Part shown: positions 15,249 to 23,071 of the stretch, one piece after another | Layout of the letters: the number at the start of each line of letters is the position of its first letter | Position numbering within the stretch: position 1 is the first letter of the stretch | Assembly (NCBI GenBank): GCA_044224215.1 | Contig: JBGAKX010000030.1 | Coordinates: 1 to 39,279, forward strand | Direction: 5' to 3' | Length of the DNA: 39,279 nt | Source: DAOMFM01 sp035429825 | Lineage (GTDB): Bacteria > Acidobacteriota > Blastocatellia > UBA7656 > JADIYM01 | Program-made: the position numbers and the translations under genes | The notes under the pieces: model-generated | The model's database searches: none | Told to the model about the DNA's origin: nothing | The model's input: only the letters and a program-made list of their open reading frames with translations

Positions 15249-17746
15249 GCACAGACCGATGGAAGCGGATCGAGGACCTGTTTGCACAGGCGGACGAACT
15301 CCCTGACGACGAGCGCCGCGCGTTTCTCGACGCGGAGTGCGGCGGCGACGCCGATCTTCGACGCGAGCTCGAAGCGCTGTTTGTCGAGACGGATGGCGAC
15401 GTTGCGCCGTTCGAGTCCGTCGTGCGCGCGGCGGCCGTGTCGCTCGCGTCCGGGCCCGAGGCCTCCGCCGTCGGCCACCGAATCGGCCCCTACCGGATCA
15501 CGTCGTCGATCGGAAGCGGCGGGATGGCCGAGGTCTACAAGGCCGTTCGCGACGACGAACAGTTCGAGCACGACGTTGCGATCAAGCTGATACGGCGCGG
15601 TTTGGTCTCCAACGCGATGCTCGCGCGGTTTCGCAACGAACGGCAGATCCTCGCGAGCCTCAACCATCCGAATATCGCGCGCCTGCTCGACGGGGGAACG
15701 ACGGACGACGGGCTTCCCTACTTTGTCATGGAATACGTGCCGGGGCGCCCGATCACCGAGTACTGCCGAGACAAGAAGCTCACGCTCAAGAACCGGCTGC
15801 ACCTGTTTCGGTCCGTATGCTCGGCAGTTCAACACGCGCACCGAAATCTCGTCGTCCACCGCGACCTGAAACCCAGCAATGTCCTGGTGACGGACGCCGG
15901 CGACGTGAAGTTGCTCGACTTCGGCATCGCGAAGCTGCTCGCGCCGAGCGTCTCGCCCGCTGCGGTGACCCTTGCAAAGACGATGACCGAGGTGCGGATG
16001 ATGACGCCGCAGTACGCGAGCCCCGAGCAGGTCCGCGGCGAGCCGGTCACAACGGCAACCGACGTGTACGCGCTCGGTCTGATTCTGTACGAGCTGCTCG
16101 CAGGCGAGTGTCCGCACCACCTCAAGGACGCGTCGTATGCCGAGGTCGAGCGTGCGATCTGCATCGCGCCGGTCGATCGGCCGAGCGCGGCGGTCGCGCG
16201 CAACGCGCCGTCGTCGACACGTCTTCGCCGGGAACTGAAGGGCGACCTCGACAACATCGTGCTGATGGCTTTGCGAAAGGAGCCCGAACGACGGTACCAG
16301 TCGGTCGAGCAGCTCGCCGAGGATGTCCGCCGGTACCTGCAGGGGCGTCCGGTGACGGCGCGGCCGGACACGATCGGCTATCGCGCCAACAAGTTCGTTC
16401 GCCGCCATCGCGCCATGGTCGTGTCGGGCGTTGCGGTGTTTTTGATGCTCGCCACGTTCGCGGTGATGACGGGGCTCCAGGCGGCTCGAACGGCTCGTGA
16501 GCGCGACCGCGCGAACGAGGTGACCAGGTTCCTCGTCGGCCTGTTCGAAGTGTCGAGTCCGAGCCAGTCGCGCGGCAACGAGGTCACGGCGCGGGAGCTG
16601 CTCGACGAGGGCGCACTGAAGGTCGAGCGCGAGATGGCCGGTCAGCCGGAGCTGCAGGCGGCGATGATGGACACGATCGGGAGCGTGTACCGAAGTCTCG
16701 GCCTCTATGACAAGGCCCGGCCGCTGCTCGAGCGGGCACTCGCACAACGCATTGCCCTGCTGGGCCCGGATCACCCGGATGTCGGCGACAGTCTTCACGA
16801 TCTTGGCACGCTGTACTACTTCAGCGGGGACTACGATCTCTCGGAGCAGAATCTTCGCCAGTCGCTTGCCGTCCGCACGAAGGCGTACGGCGAGCATGAC
16901 GCGCGCGTCGCCGAGGTCTACAGCGATCTCGGGGAACTGCTCAGAACACGGAGCCGGTACGACGAGGCCGAACCGTTCCTCAGACAGGCGCTCGACATTC
17001 GCCGGTCCGTGTTTGGAAACGAGCACGAGCAGGTCGCGTACAGCCTGCACAACCTCGGCGCGTTACTGGAAGACAAGGGCGACATCGATGAGGCCGAGGC
17101 GCTGTACCGTGAGGCGCTCGCGATGAAGCGGCACGTCCTCGGGCCGGACCATCCGAGCGTCGCGACGACGCTTAACAACCTCGCAGGGCTGCTGAGCGAC
17201 CGCGGGGACAAGGTCCAGGCGGAGGAGCTCTATCGTGAGGCGCTCGCATTGCGGCGGAAGATCTTCGGCGCAGAGCACCCGGATCTTGCCGTCAGCATCA
17301 ACAACCTCGGTCTGATCCTGCGAACGAACGGCAAGTACGAGGAGGCCGAGGCCATGTTCCGCGAGGCGCTCGCCATGAAGCGCAAGATGCTGGGGCCCAC
17401 ACACTCGAGCACGGCGGTCGGCATGCAGAACCTGGCGGACGTGCTCGAGGCTCAGTCGAAATTTGTCGAGGCCGAGGCGCTCTATCGCGAATCGCTCGCG
17501 GCGACGTTGACGGTGTTCAAGCCGGACCACTGGCGGGTGGCGGCGGTCGAGAGCGCGCTCGGCTCGTGCCTGACGAAGATGGGCAAGTACGCCGAGGCCG
17601 AGAAGCTGCTCGTCGACGCGCATGCCAAGTTGCAGGCTGCGCTCGGCGACGACAACGTGCGCACAAAGGACGCCGTCGACCGGCTCGCGCGGCTGCACGA
17701 GGCACAGGCACGCACCGCCGGATCCGGCCGAGCGAAATCAAGGTGA
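15245..17746 (+). CDS. Ser/Thr protein kinase with C-terminal TPR array
   Basis: The protein is 833 residues. An N-terminal helical segment (RWKRIEDLFAQADELPDDER) is common in acidobacterial kinases of this kind. The kinase domain spans about 82-365: IGSGGMAEVYKA (90-100), K114 in VAIKLIRRG, VVHRDLKPSNVL (D207), DFG at 225-227 and MTPQYASPEQV. One membrane helix follows (MVVSGVAVFLMLATFAVMTG). The rest is about eight TPR units of roughly 42 residues of the kinesin-light-chain type, with the recurring pattern EAEALYREALAMKRxxLGPxHPxVA. The TPR array should lie outside the cytoplasm or bind partner proteins. It is coupled to the ECF sigma gene by a 4-bp overlap and probably controls it. Confidence 0.93.
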   Translation: MSTDRWKRIEDLFAQADELPDDERRAFLDAECGGDADLRRELEALFVETDGDVAPFESVVRAAAVSLASGPEASAVGHRIGPYRITSSIGSGGMAEVYKAVRDDEQFEHDVAIKLIRRGLVSNAMLARFRNERQILASLNHPNIARLLDGGTTDDGLPYFVMEYVPGRPITEYCRDKKLTLKNRLHLFRSVCSAVQHAHRNLVVHRDLKPSNVLVTDAGDVKLLDFGIAKLLAPSVSPAAVTLAKTMTEVRMMTPQYASPEQVRGEPVTTATDVYALGLILYELLAGECPHHLKDASYAEVERAICIAPVDRPSAAVARNAPSSTRLRRELKGDLDNIVLMALRKEPERRYQSVEQLAEDVRRYLQGRPVTARPDTIGYRANKFVRRHRAMVVSGVAVFLMLATFAVMTGLQAARTARERDRANEVTRFLVGLFEVSSPSQSRGNEVTARELLDEGALKVEREMAGQPELQAAMMDTIGSVYRSLGLYDKARPLLERALAQRIALLGPDHPDVGDSLHDLGTLYYFSGDYDLSEQNLRQSLAVRTKAYGEHDARVAEVYSDLGELLRTRSRYDEAEPFLRQALDIRRSVFGNEHEQVAYSLHNLGALLEDKGDIDEAEALYREALAMKRHVLGPDHPSVATTLNNLAGLLSDRGDKVQAEELYREALALRRKIFGAEHPDLAVSINNLGLILRTNGKYEEAEAMFREALAMKRKMLGPTHSSTAVGMQNLADVLEAQSKFVEAEALYRESLAATLTVFKPDHWRVAAVESALGSCLTKMGKYAEAEKLLVDAHAKLQAALGDDNVRTKDAVDRLARLHEAQARTAGSGRAKSR

Positions 17747-17763
17747 GCCGTCGGTGCGTCCGT

Positions 17764-19107
17764 TTACGGCGCGGGTGATCGGGCGATTCGCGGCGCGCCG
17801 ATCGCCTGCCACACGTCGCCGGCGGCGAGGTAGCGCGGCAGATCGCGGTCAGTCGTCGCGACAAAGCCGAGACTTGCGCCGCGGCCCGCGTTTCCGTGCG
17901 TTGCCTGCATGAACGCGAACACGTCGAGGAGAGGATTGCCCGCGTACCAGCCGTCTGCGAGGGCGACGAGAACGTTCGCGGGCGTCGCGACGTTGCGGGT
18001 CAATCCTTCGTACACGCGCCGAACTGCGTCGGGCCGCACGGATTCGCACGTCGCAGCGAACCAGTCCGATTCGTCCGCAAACCCGTCGGCGTCCACGGCG
18101 CCCCGCGCGCGCAGTTCGCCGAGGGCGGGTGCGACCCACAGCGGATCGCCGCTCACCATGCGATATCGAAAGCGGTCTTCGCGGCGCTCGATCGTCGCAG
18201 TTCCCGTCGGACCGACGACGGTGACGACGCCGTCGTGTTCGTATGCTGCAAAGTCGACGCCCTTCACGTTCGCGACTGCATGCGCAGCGACCGGCTCGTT
18301 GCGCTCGGCCGTGTAGAGCACGACACAGCCGATCAGACCGAACGACGGCGAGACGACGCTCGCCGGGCTGCGAAGGCGGGAATCGGGCGCGAGCCCCGCG
18401 CGCCGGAGCGCGCCCTTGAGCGACACGCGGTGCAGCGAACGAAACTCGTTGCCGTGGTCCGAGAAGATCGTGACGGTCGTGTGGCCATGCCCTTCGCGCA
18501 GCAGCGACGTGACGGTGGCGTCGAGCCGCGCGAGCAGCGAACGCAGCATGCGCTCGCCGCCGACGTGCGCGAGCGTGTCGCTGCCGGCGACGTAGGCGAA
18601 GAAGACCGGGTCGTTCGACTGGCGTGCCTTGCGGCCGGCCATCGCAACGTCGGTCGCGGCTTCGATGTAGGTACTTGCGGGCGGCGCGCCAAAGGCAAGG
18701 CCGCTCTTGATCGCCGACGGGTGGTAGTCAAAGAGCTCGCGGAACGTGCCGCGCACGAACCGGTCCTGGCGGAACCGGTCCACGAGGCCGCCGCGGACAC
18801 GCTGTGATGCCGGATCGAACCATGCGTCTTCGTACCCGCGCGCAGGGCGGGCGCCTGCAGGCGCGAGGATTGCGGTGAGCGAGATGTCGGTGAGGCTCGG
18901 GAACGTCGCGATCATGCGGGCGGGTTCGTGGAACTGCCGGAATTTCCCTTCGGCATGCATCTCCTCGAATGTCGCAAAGCCGACGCCGTCGATGCAGATG
19001 ATGACGTGGCGGTCTCGCGGATGGGATTCGCCGTCGGCGCGAACGGGGTGCGGCGACGGAACGATCGAACCTAGAACGATGAGAGCAGCGAGGAGTGTTG
19101 AATTCAT
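17764..19107 (-). CDS. Exported alkaline-phosphatase-superfamily phosphodiesterase
   Basis: This 447-residue protein has a signal peptide (MNSTLLAALIVLGSIVPSPH, cleavage near VRA) and a type I phosphodiesterase/nucleotide pyrophosphatase-like fold. Metal-site motifs are visible in order: VIICIDGVGF (D40), FPSLTDIS with the candidate nucleophile Ser/Thr (71-73), GSDTLAHVGG (Asp and His), IFSDHGNEF (Asp-His) and a late THGNAGR. The substrate is unknown; relatives hydrolyse phosphodiesters or phosphonates in the periplasm. The start at 19107 fits the signal peptide, although no Shine-Dalgarno is evident. A longer ORF upstream to 19359 lacks coding character. Its 3' end faces the kinase-TPR gene with only 17 bp between them. 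Confidence 0.82.
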   Translation of the reverse strand: MNSTLLAALIVLGSIVPSPHPVRADGESHPRDRHVIICIDGVGFATFEEMHAEGKFRQFHEPARMIATFPSLTDISLTAILAPAGARPARGYEDAWFDPASQRVRGGLVDRFRQDRFVRGTFRELFDYHPSAIKSGLAFGAPPASTYIEAATDVAMAGRKARQSNDPVFFAYVAGSDTLAHVGGERMLRSLLARLDATVTSLLREGHGHTTVTIFSDHGNEFRSLHRVSLKGALRRAGLAPDSRLRSPASVVSPSFGLIGCVVLYTAERNEPVAAHAVANVKGVDFAAYEHDGVVTVVGPTGTATIERREDRFRYRMVSGDPLWVAPALGELRARGAVDADGFADESDWFAATCESVRPDAVRRVYEGLTRNVATPANVLVALADGWYAGNPLLDVFAFMQATHGNAGRGASLGFVATTDRDLPRYLAAGDVWQAIGAPRIARSPAP

Positions 19108-19537
19108 TGGCCGGCAAGACGGGCAATCACCGTACCGCTGCAAGTTGTTGAATCGGCATTTGCTCGGAGACCTTGGACGCAGAATGGCGCCGTCAACTGT
19201 CGCACTTCGCCGACATTGTGTTGGCTGGAGAGCCGACGGATTCTGATCAGATCGAAACATCGCCGGTCGCGGTGTTTCCATTTGGTACGTCTGACTCGCG
19301 ACGGTGTGGTCGTATGCGTGTTCGTCCCATGGTGCGTACAAAGTGTCTCGCGCTCGCACATTCGATTCCGGTGCAGACTGTTGGACCCTTGCCGATGCAG
19401 CGCTCTAACTAATTGCCGTTGTTGCGTTTCGCTGGTGTACGCATGCCGGCATATCGATGAGATTCTGAGGAATGCCGGGTGCATTGATCCGGGCGAGCGA
19501 GACACGCAGACAACCTGGGCCTGGTGGGAGGTAGCAT
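19108..19537. other. 430-bp gene-free divergent region with one strong hairpin
   Basis: I see no convincing gene here. A compact hairpin lies at 19254-19278: GAAACATCGC pairs with GCGGTGTTTC around a five-base loop (CGGTC), ten pairs with one wobble. No T-run follows, so it is not a typical terminator. The region must hold the divergent promoters of the phosphodiesterase and TIGR03118 genes. GGGAGG just before 19538 is the ribosome-binding site of the latter. Confidence 0.5.
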
Positions 19538-20629
19538 ATGAGTTTCAGATCATTGAGGGCACTCCTCGCGGTGGGCGCAGTGGTTGTCCTGATTTGCTCG
19601 ACGGCAACCGCCGGCGGGAACCGCGGCCAGGGGTACGTCCAACACAATCTCGTGTCGGATCTGTCGAACAAGGCTCCCAGGACGGACCCGAATCTCGTCA
19701 ATCCGTGGGGTATCGCACTCGGCGACGACACCTCGCTCTGGATCGCGGACAACGGCACGGGCACCTCGACGATCTACCGCGGTAACGGACAGCCGTCGTC
19801 GCTCGTCGTCACGATCCCGGCCGCCACTGCCGAAACGGGAACGCCGACCGGAATCGTCTACCACGAGTCGGAGGGCAAGGGCGAAGACGAGTTCCTCATA
19901 ACGTCGGGCGTCGACAGCTCCATCGGTCCGAGCATCTTCATCTTTGCGAGCCAGGACGGAGTGATCTCGGGCTGGAATCCCAGTGTCGATCGCACACACG
20001 CGATTGTAGGGATCATCAGGCCCGGAGCGGCATACACAGGCCTCGCGATCGCGGAGGACAGTACAGGAGCGCGCCTCTACGCAGCGAACTTCCCTGCAGG
20101 GTCCGTCGACGTGTTTGATGAACACTTCGTGTACCTCAAGTCATTCTCGGACCCGAGCCTCGACGGATTCGGACCATTTGGCATTCAGGAGATCGGCGGA
20201 AGAATCTACGTTGCGTTCGCGAAGATTGGCGACGACGGTGACGAGGAGAAGGGGCTGGGGTTAGGCTACGTCGACGTGTTCGACACCGACGGGTCACTCG
20301 TCACGAAGCTCGTTGCGCAGGGCGAGTTGAATGCGCCGTGGGGCATGGCGCTCGCGCCGCGCAATTTCGGTCAGTTCAGTCGCGACTTACTCGTTGGCAA
20401 TTTTGGCGACGGTCGGATCCACGCTTATGATCCGACAACGGGCGAGTTTCACGGGACAATGACCGACCACGCGGGCCGTCCGATCGAGATCGAAGGATTG
20501 TGGGGCATCGCGTTCGGGAACGGCACGAACGACGGCGGGAAGAGCAACACGCTTTACTTTGCGGCGGGCATCGACGACGAGCAGCACGGGCTGTTCGGAC
20601 GGCTCTCCACGAGGAGCAACCCATTCTGA
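19538..20629 (+). CDS. Secreted TIGR03118-family protein
   Basis: This 363-residue protein has a signal peptide (LRALLAVGAVVVLICSTATA) and the TIGR03118 hallmark VSDLSNKAPRTDPNLVNPWG near the start. The rest looks like a beta-propeller: repeated strands such as LWIADNGTGTSTIY, RLYAANFPAGSVDVFD and LNAPWGMALAP, ending LWGIAFGNGTNDGG. Its function is unknown. GGGAGG upstream of the ATG at 19538 supports the start. A strong inverted repeat follows 11 bp after the stop. Confidence 0.88.
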   Translation: MSFRSLRALLAVGAVVVLICSTATAGGNRGQGYVQHNLVSDLSNKAPRTDPNLVNPWGIALGDDTSLWIADNGTGTSTIYRGNGQPSSLVVTIPAATAETGTPTGIVYHESEGKGEDEFLITSGVDSSIGPSIFIFASQDGVISGWNPSVDRTHAIVGIIRPGAAYTGLAIAEDSTGARLYAANFPAGSVDVFDEHFVYLKSFSDPSLDGFGPFGIQEIGGRIYVAFAKIGDDGDEEKGLGLGYVDVFDTDGSLVTKLVAQGELNAPWGMALAPRNFGQFSRDLLVGNFGDGRIHAYDPTTGEFHGTMTDHAGRPIEIEGLWGIAFGNGTNDGGKSNTLYFAAGIDDEQHGLFGRLSTRSNPF

Positions 20630-20640
20630 CGTGTGCGGCG

Positions 20641-20687
20641 ATCGCCGGGGGCGGTGCGCGCGTTGCGTGTTGCCGGCCCCCGGCGAT
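20641..20687 (+). terminator. GC-rich hairpin terminator candidate
   Basis: ATCGCCGGGGGC (20641-20652) pairs perfectly with GCCCCCGGCGAT (20676-20687) around a 23-base loop, 11 bp after the TIGR03118 stop codon. No T-tract follows (TCTCCCG), so if it ends transcription it does so without the classical U-run, as often proposed in GC-rich genomes. Confidence 0.6.
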
Positions 20688-20801
20688 TCTCCCGCGCCGA
20701 TTCGGGGTGTGCCGCTGGTGGGCGCTTCTGAGTGTTCGCATCGATTGAAGCGACTGGCCGCGGGATGCAGAGTCGTGGCTTTCTTGGGTACATTGCGCGA
20801 C

Positions 20802-21626
20802 ATGCATTCCGTACGACATCGCGGTTGTGACCTTGCGTTCGCGACGGCCGGCGCCGGCCCACGCGTCGTGTTCATCCAGGGCGTGGGCGTCCACGGCGAC
20901 GGATGGCGCCCTCAGGTCGATTCCCTGTCGTCCCGCTTCGAATGTCTGACGTTCGACAACCGCGGGATGGGTCGCAGCCAGCCGCCTGGCGAGCCGCTGA
21001 CGGTCGGTCTGATGGCCGACGATACACGTACCGTCATGGACGCCGCTGGGTGGAGCTCGGCGCACGTCGTCGGCCATTCGCTCGGTGGGCTCGTGGCGCT
21101 CGAATTCGCGCTCGCGAACCGCTCGCGCGTCGAGAGCCTTGCGCTTCTGTGCACGTTTGCGAGCGGCCGCGATGCTGCGCCGATGACTCCGCGGATGGTC
21201 TGGACAGGGATGCGCACGCGAATCGGCACGCGCGTGATGCGTCGGAACGCGTTTCTCGAGCTCGTCATGCCCCCGCGGCCGCGAACTGGGGCTGAACTTG
21301 CGCGCATGGCGTCCGAGCTCGAACCGCTCTTTGGCCACGATCTCGCCGACCAGCCGCCGGTCGCTTCGGCGCAACTGTCTGCGATGAGGCGCTGCGATCC
21401 GTCGCCGCGACTGCGCGAGCTCGCGGGAATCCCTGTACTGGTCGTCAGCGCGGCGTACGATCCGATCGCTCCGCCCGCCGCGGGTCGTCGGTTGGCGGAC
21501 CTGTTGCCTGGGTCGCGCTTCGTCGATCTCGAGGATGCTTCGCACGGCGTGCCGATCGAGCAACCGGGGCGCATCAACGCGCTGCTCGCGGAGCATGTTG
21601 CAGCGGCATCGGACAGGCGCGCGTGA
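20802..21626 (+). CDS. Alpha/beta hydrolase
   Basis: This 274-residue protein has the alpha/beta hydrolase fold. Visible elements are VVFIQGVGVHGDGWRPQVD (oxyanion-hole region), LTFDNRGMGRSQPPG, the nucleophile elbow VVGHSLGGLVAL (Ser), VLVVSAAYDPIAPP (Asp) and DASHGVPIEQP (His). The triad is complete. The substrate is not identifiable; esterases, lactonases and C-C hydrolases share this layout. The ATG at 20802 fits the family start, but no clear ribosome-binding site precedes it. The gene stands alone between the TIGR03118 gene and the cytochrome pseudogene. Confidence 0.85.
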   Translation: MHSVRHRGCDLAFATAGAGPRVVFIQGVGVHGDGWRPQVDSLSSRFECLTFDNRGMGRSQPPGEPLTVGLMADDTRTVMDAAGWSSAHVVGHSLGGLVALEFALANRSRVESLALLCTFASGRDAAPMTPRMVWTGMRTRIGTRVMRRNAFLELVMPPRPRTGAELARMASELEPLFGHDLADQPPVASAQLSAMRRCDPSPRLRELAGIPVLVVSAAYDPIAPPAAGRRLADLLPGSRFVDLEDASHGVPIEQPGRINALLAEHVAAASDRRA

Positions 21627-21799
21627 ACGCGTATGTACACGACTCAAGTGTCGGCTGCTCTCGGTGGAATGGTGATGCGTTCGCTGGATTCGCACATGCA
21701 TGTTGACCACGCGCATGTTCATGAGTAGGCTGCCTCTGCGGCCAGAATATCCCCCCCTTCCCCCCCGCATTCTCGCTGGGCGCAAGAGGGGTACAATTC

Positions 21800-23070
21800 A
21801 TGCAACGAACGAGGGTTCTTGTTCTCGTTGCCACATTCGCCGCCGTCGCCGCGTTTGTGTCGATCACAAACGGCGCGGCTTCCCTTTCCCACAACACTCC
21901 CCCGCCAGATCAATCCGACGTATCAAAGACCGAGGACCGTACCGGCCCCCGAGGCGGCTATGTCGTCATCGGCTGGAACGACCTTGGCATGCATTGCATC
22001 AGCCCGTCGTTCGACAAGATGGCAATACTCCCCCCATACAACAACCTGATGGCGCAGGTGATTCAGAAAGGCAATCCTCCAAGGATCATCACAAGCGGCG
22101 TGACCGTCGAATACAGCATCAAGGGAAACACGACGGTCCACAACAAGACCAACTTCTGGCAATACGTCCAACCCCTGTTTGGAGTGAATCCGCCTGAGGG
22201 GATCGGCCTCACAGGCAAGGGCCTTGCCGGTTTGATGGATCCAGTCGGCGACCACTTTGAGGCCATCGGCATTCCGACGGTTCCAAAGGACGACGCATTC
22301 ACGTTCTATCCCTTTCAACAGGGTCTCCTCACGGTTCGCGACTCGTATGGGTCGATCCTCGCGACGAACGACGTGACGGTCCCCGTCTCGGACGAACTGC
22401 ACTGCGACTACTGCCACTACGCAAATGGTCCGGGCGCGCCTGGAATCAACACTGGAAGCATCGACGGCAACATCCTGCGGTGCACGATCTTCGCGAGGGC
22501 ACGAACCTCGCCGCTGCAACACCCGTGTTGTGTGCGAACTGCCATGCGGACAACGCGCTCGGTCTTCCAGGAACGCCTGGCGTCGAGTCGATGTCGCTTG
22601 CGATGCACGCAAAGCACTCCAGCGTGCCCACGCAGCCCGGCTGCTACGACTGCCATCCGGGTCCTCAGACGAAGTGCCAGCGAACGAATCTCGAGGGCAT
22701 GAGACCCGCAGGATCCAACCCCCGTTGCGAATCGTGTCACGGAAGCCTGCAGAATGTTGCGGACACGATTCGTCAGGGCCGGCAGCCCTGGTTGCAGGAG
22801 CCGACGTGCGCACAGTGTCACGGCAACGAGTTCTCAACGGCAGCGAGTTCTCCCGGAACGCACGCTCCACGGCGGGCGTACGGCAGGCCGTGCCAACAGT
22901 CCGCATGCGTGGTGGCCATCCATGCTCGCGCTCGACAACCGCGAGCCAAAAGCCCAGGGTTCATCCTCGTTCGCCCGGTCATGACCACAACTGCACTGCG
23001 TGCCATACCGGTAACCCATCGTCCTCGGGAGGTCCCCACGAGGGCGGCAGGACAGGGCGACACAGGAGCC
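21800..23070 (+). pseudogene. Multiheme cytochrome c, broken by several frameshifts
   Basis: The intact 5' part begins with a signal peptide (MQRTRVLVLVATFAAVAAFV) and GYVVIGWNDLGMHCISPSFD. A GAGGGG ribosome-binding site is present. Six CxxCH heme-binding motifs follow but in three frames: CDYCH (22403) in frame with the start; CANCH (22531), CYDCH (22642), CESCH (22726) and CAQCH (22807) in a second frame; CTACH (22992) in a third. The first break is a one-base loss near 22480, because GNILR continues as LHDLREGTNLAA one frame over. Three more frame changes fall between about 22840 and 22985, and the motif expected before NSPHAWWPS has lost its cysteines. The 3' end is uncertain. The original was probably an exported electron carrier of decaheme-like type. 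Confidence 0.75.
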
Positions 23071-23071
23071 A

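Noticed and set aside
14909..17050. 713-residue minus-strand ORF
   Set aside because: Antisense shadow of the Ser/Thr kinase-TPR gene.
16800..17640. DNA-level tandem repeat within the kinase-TPR gene
   Set aside because: Explained by TPR units of about 42 residues (126 bp).
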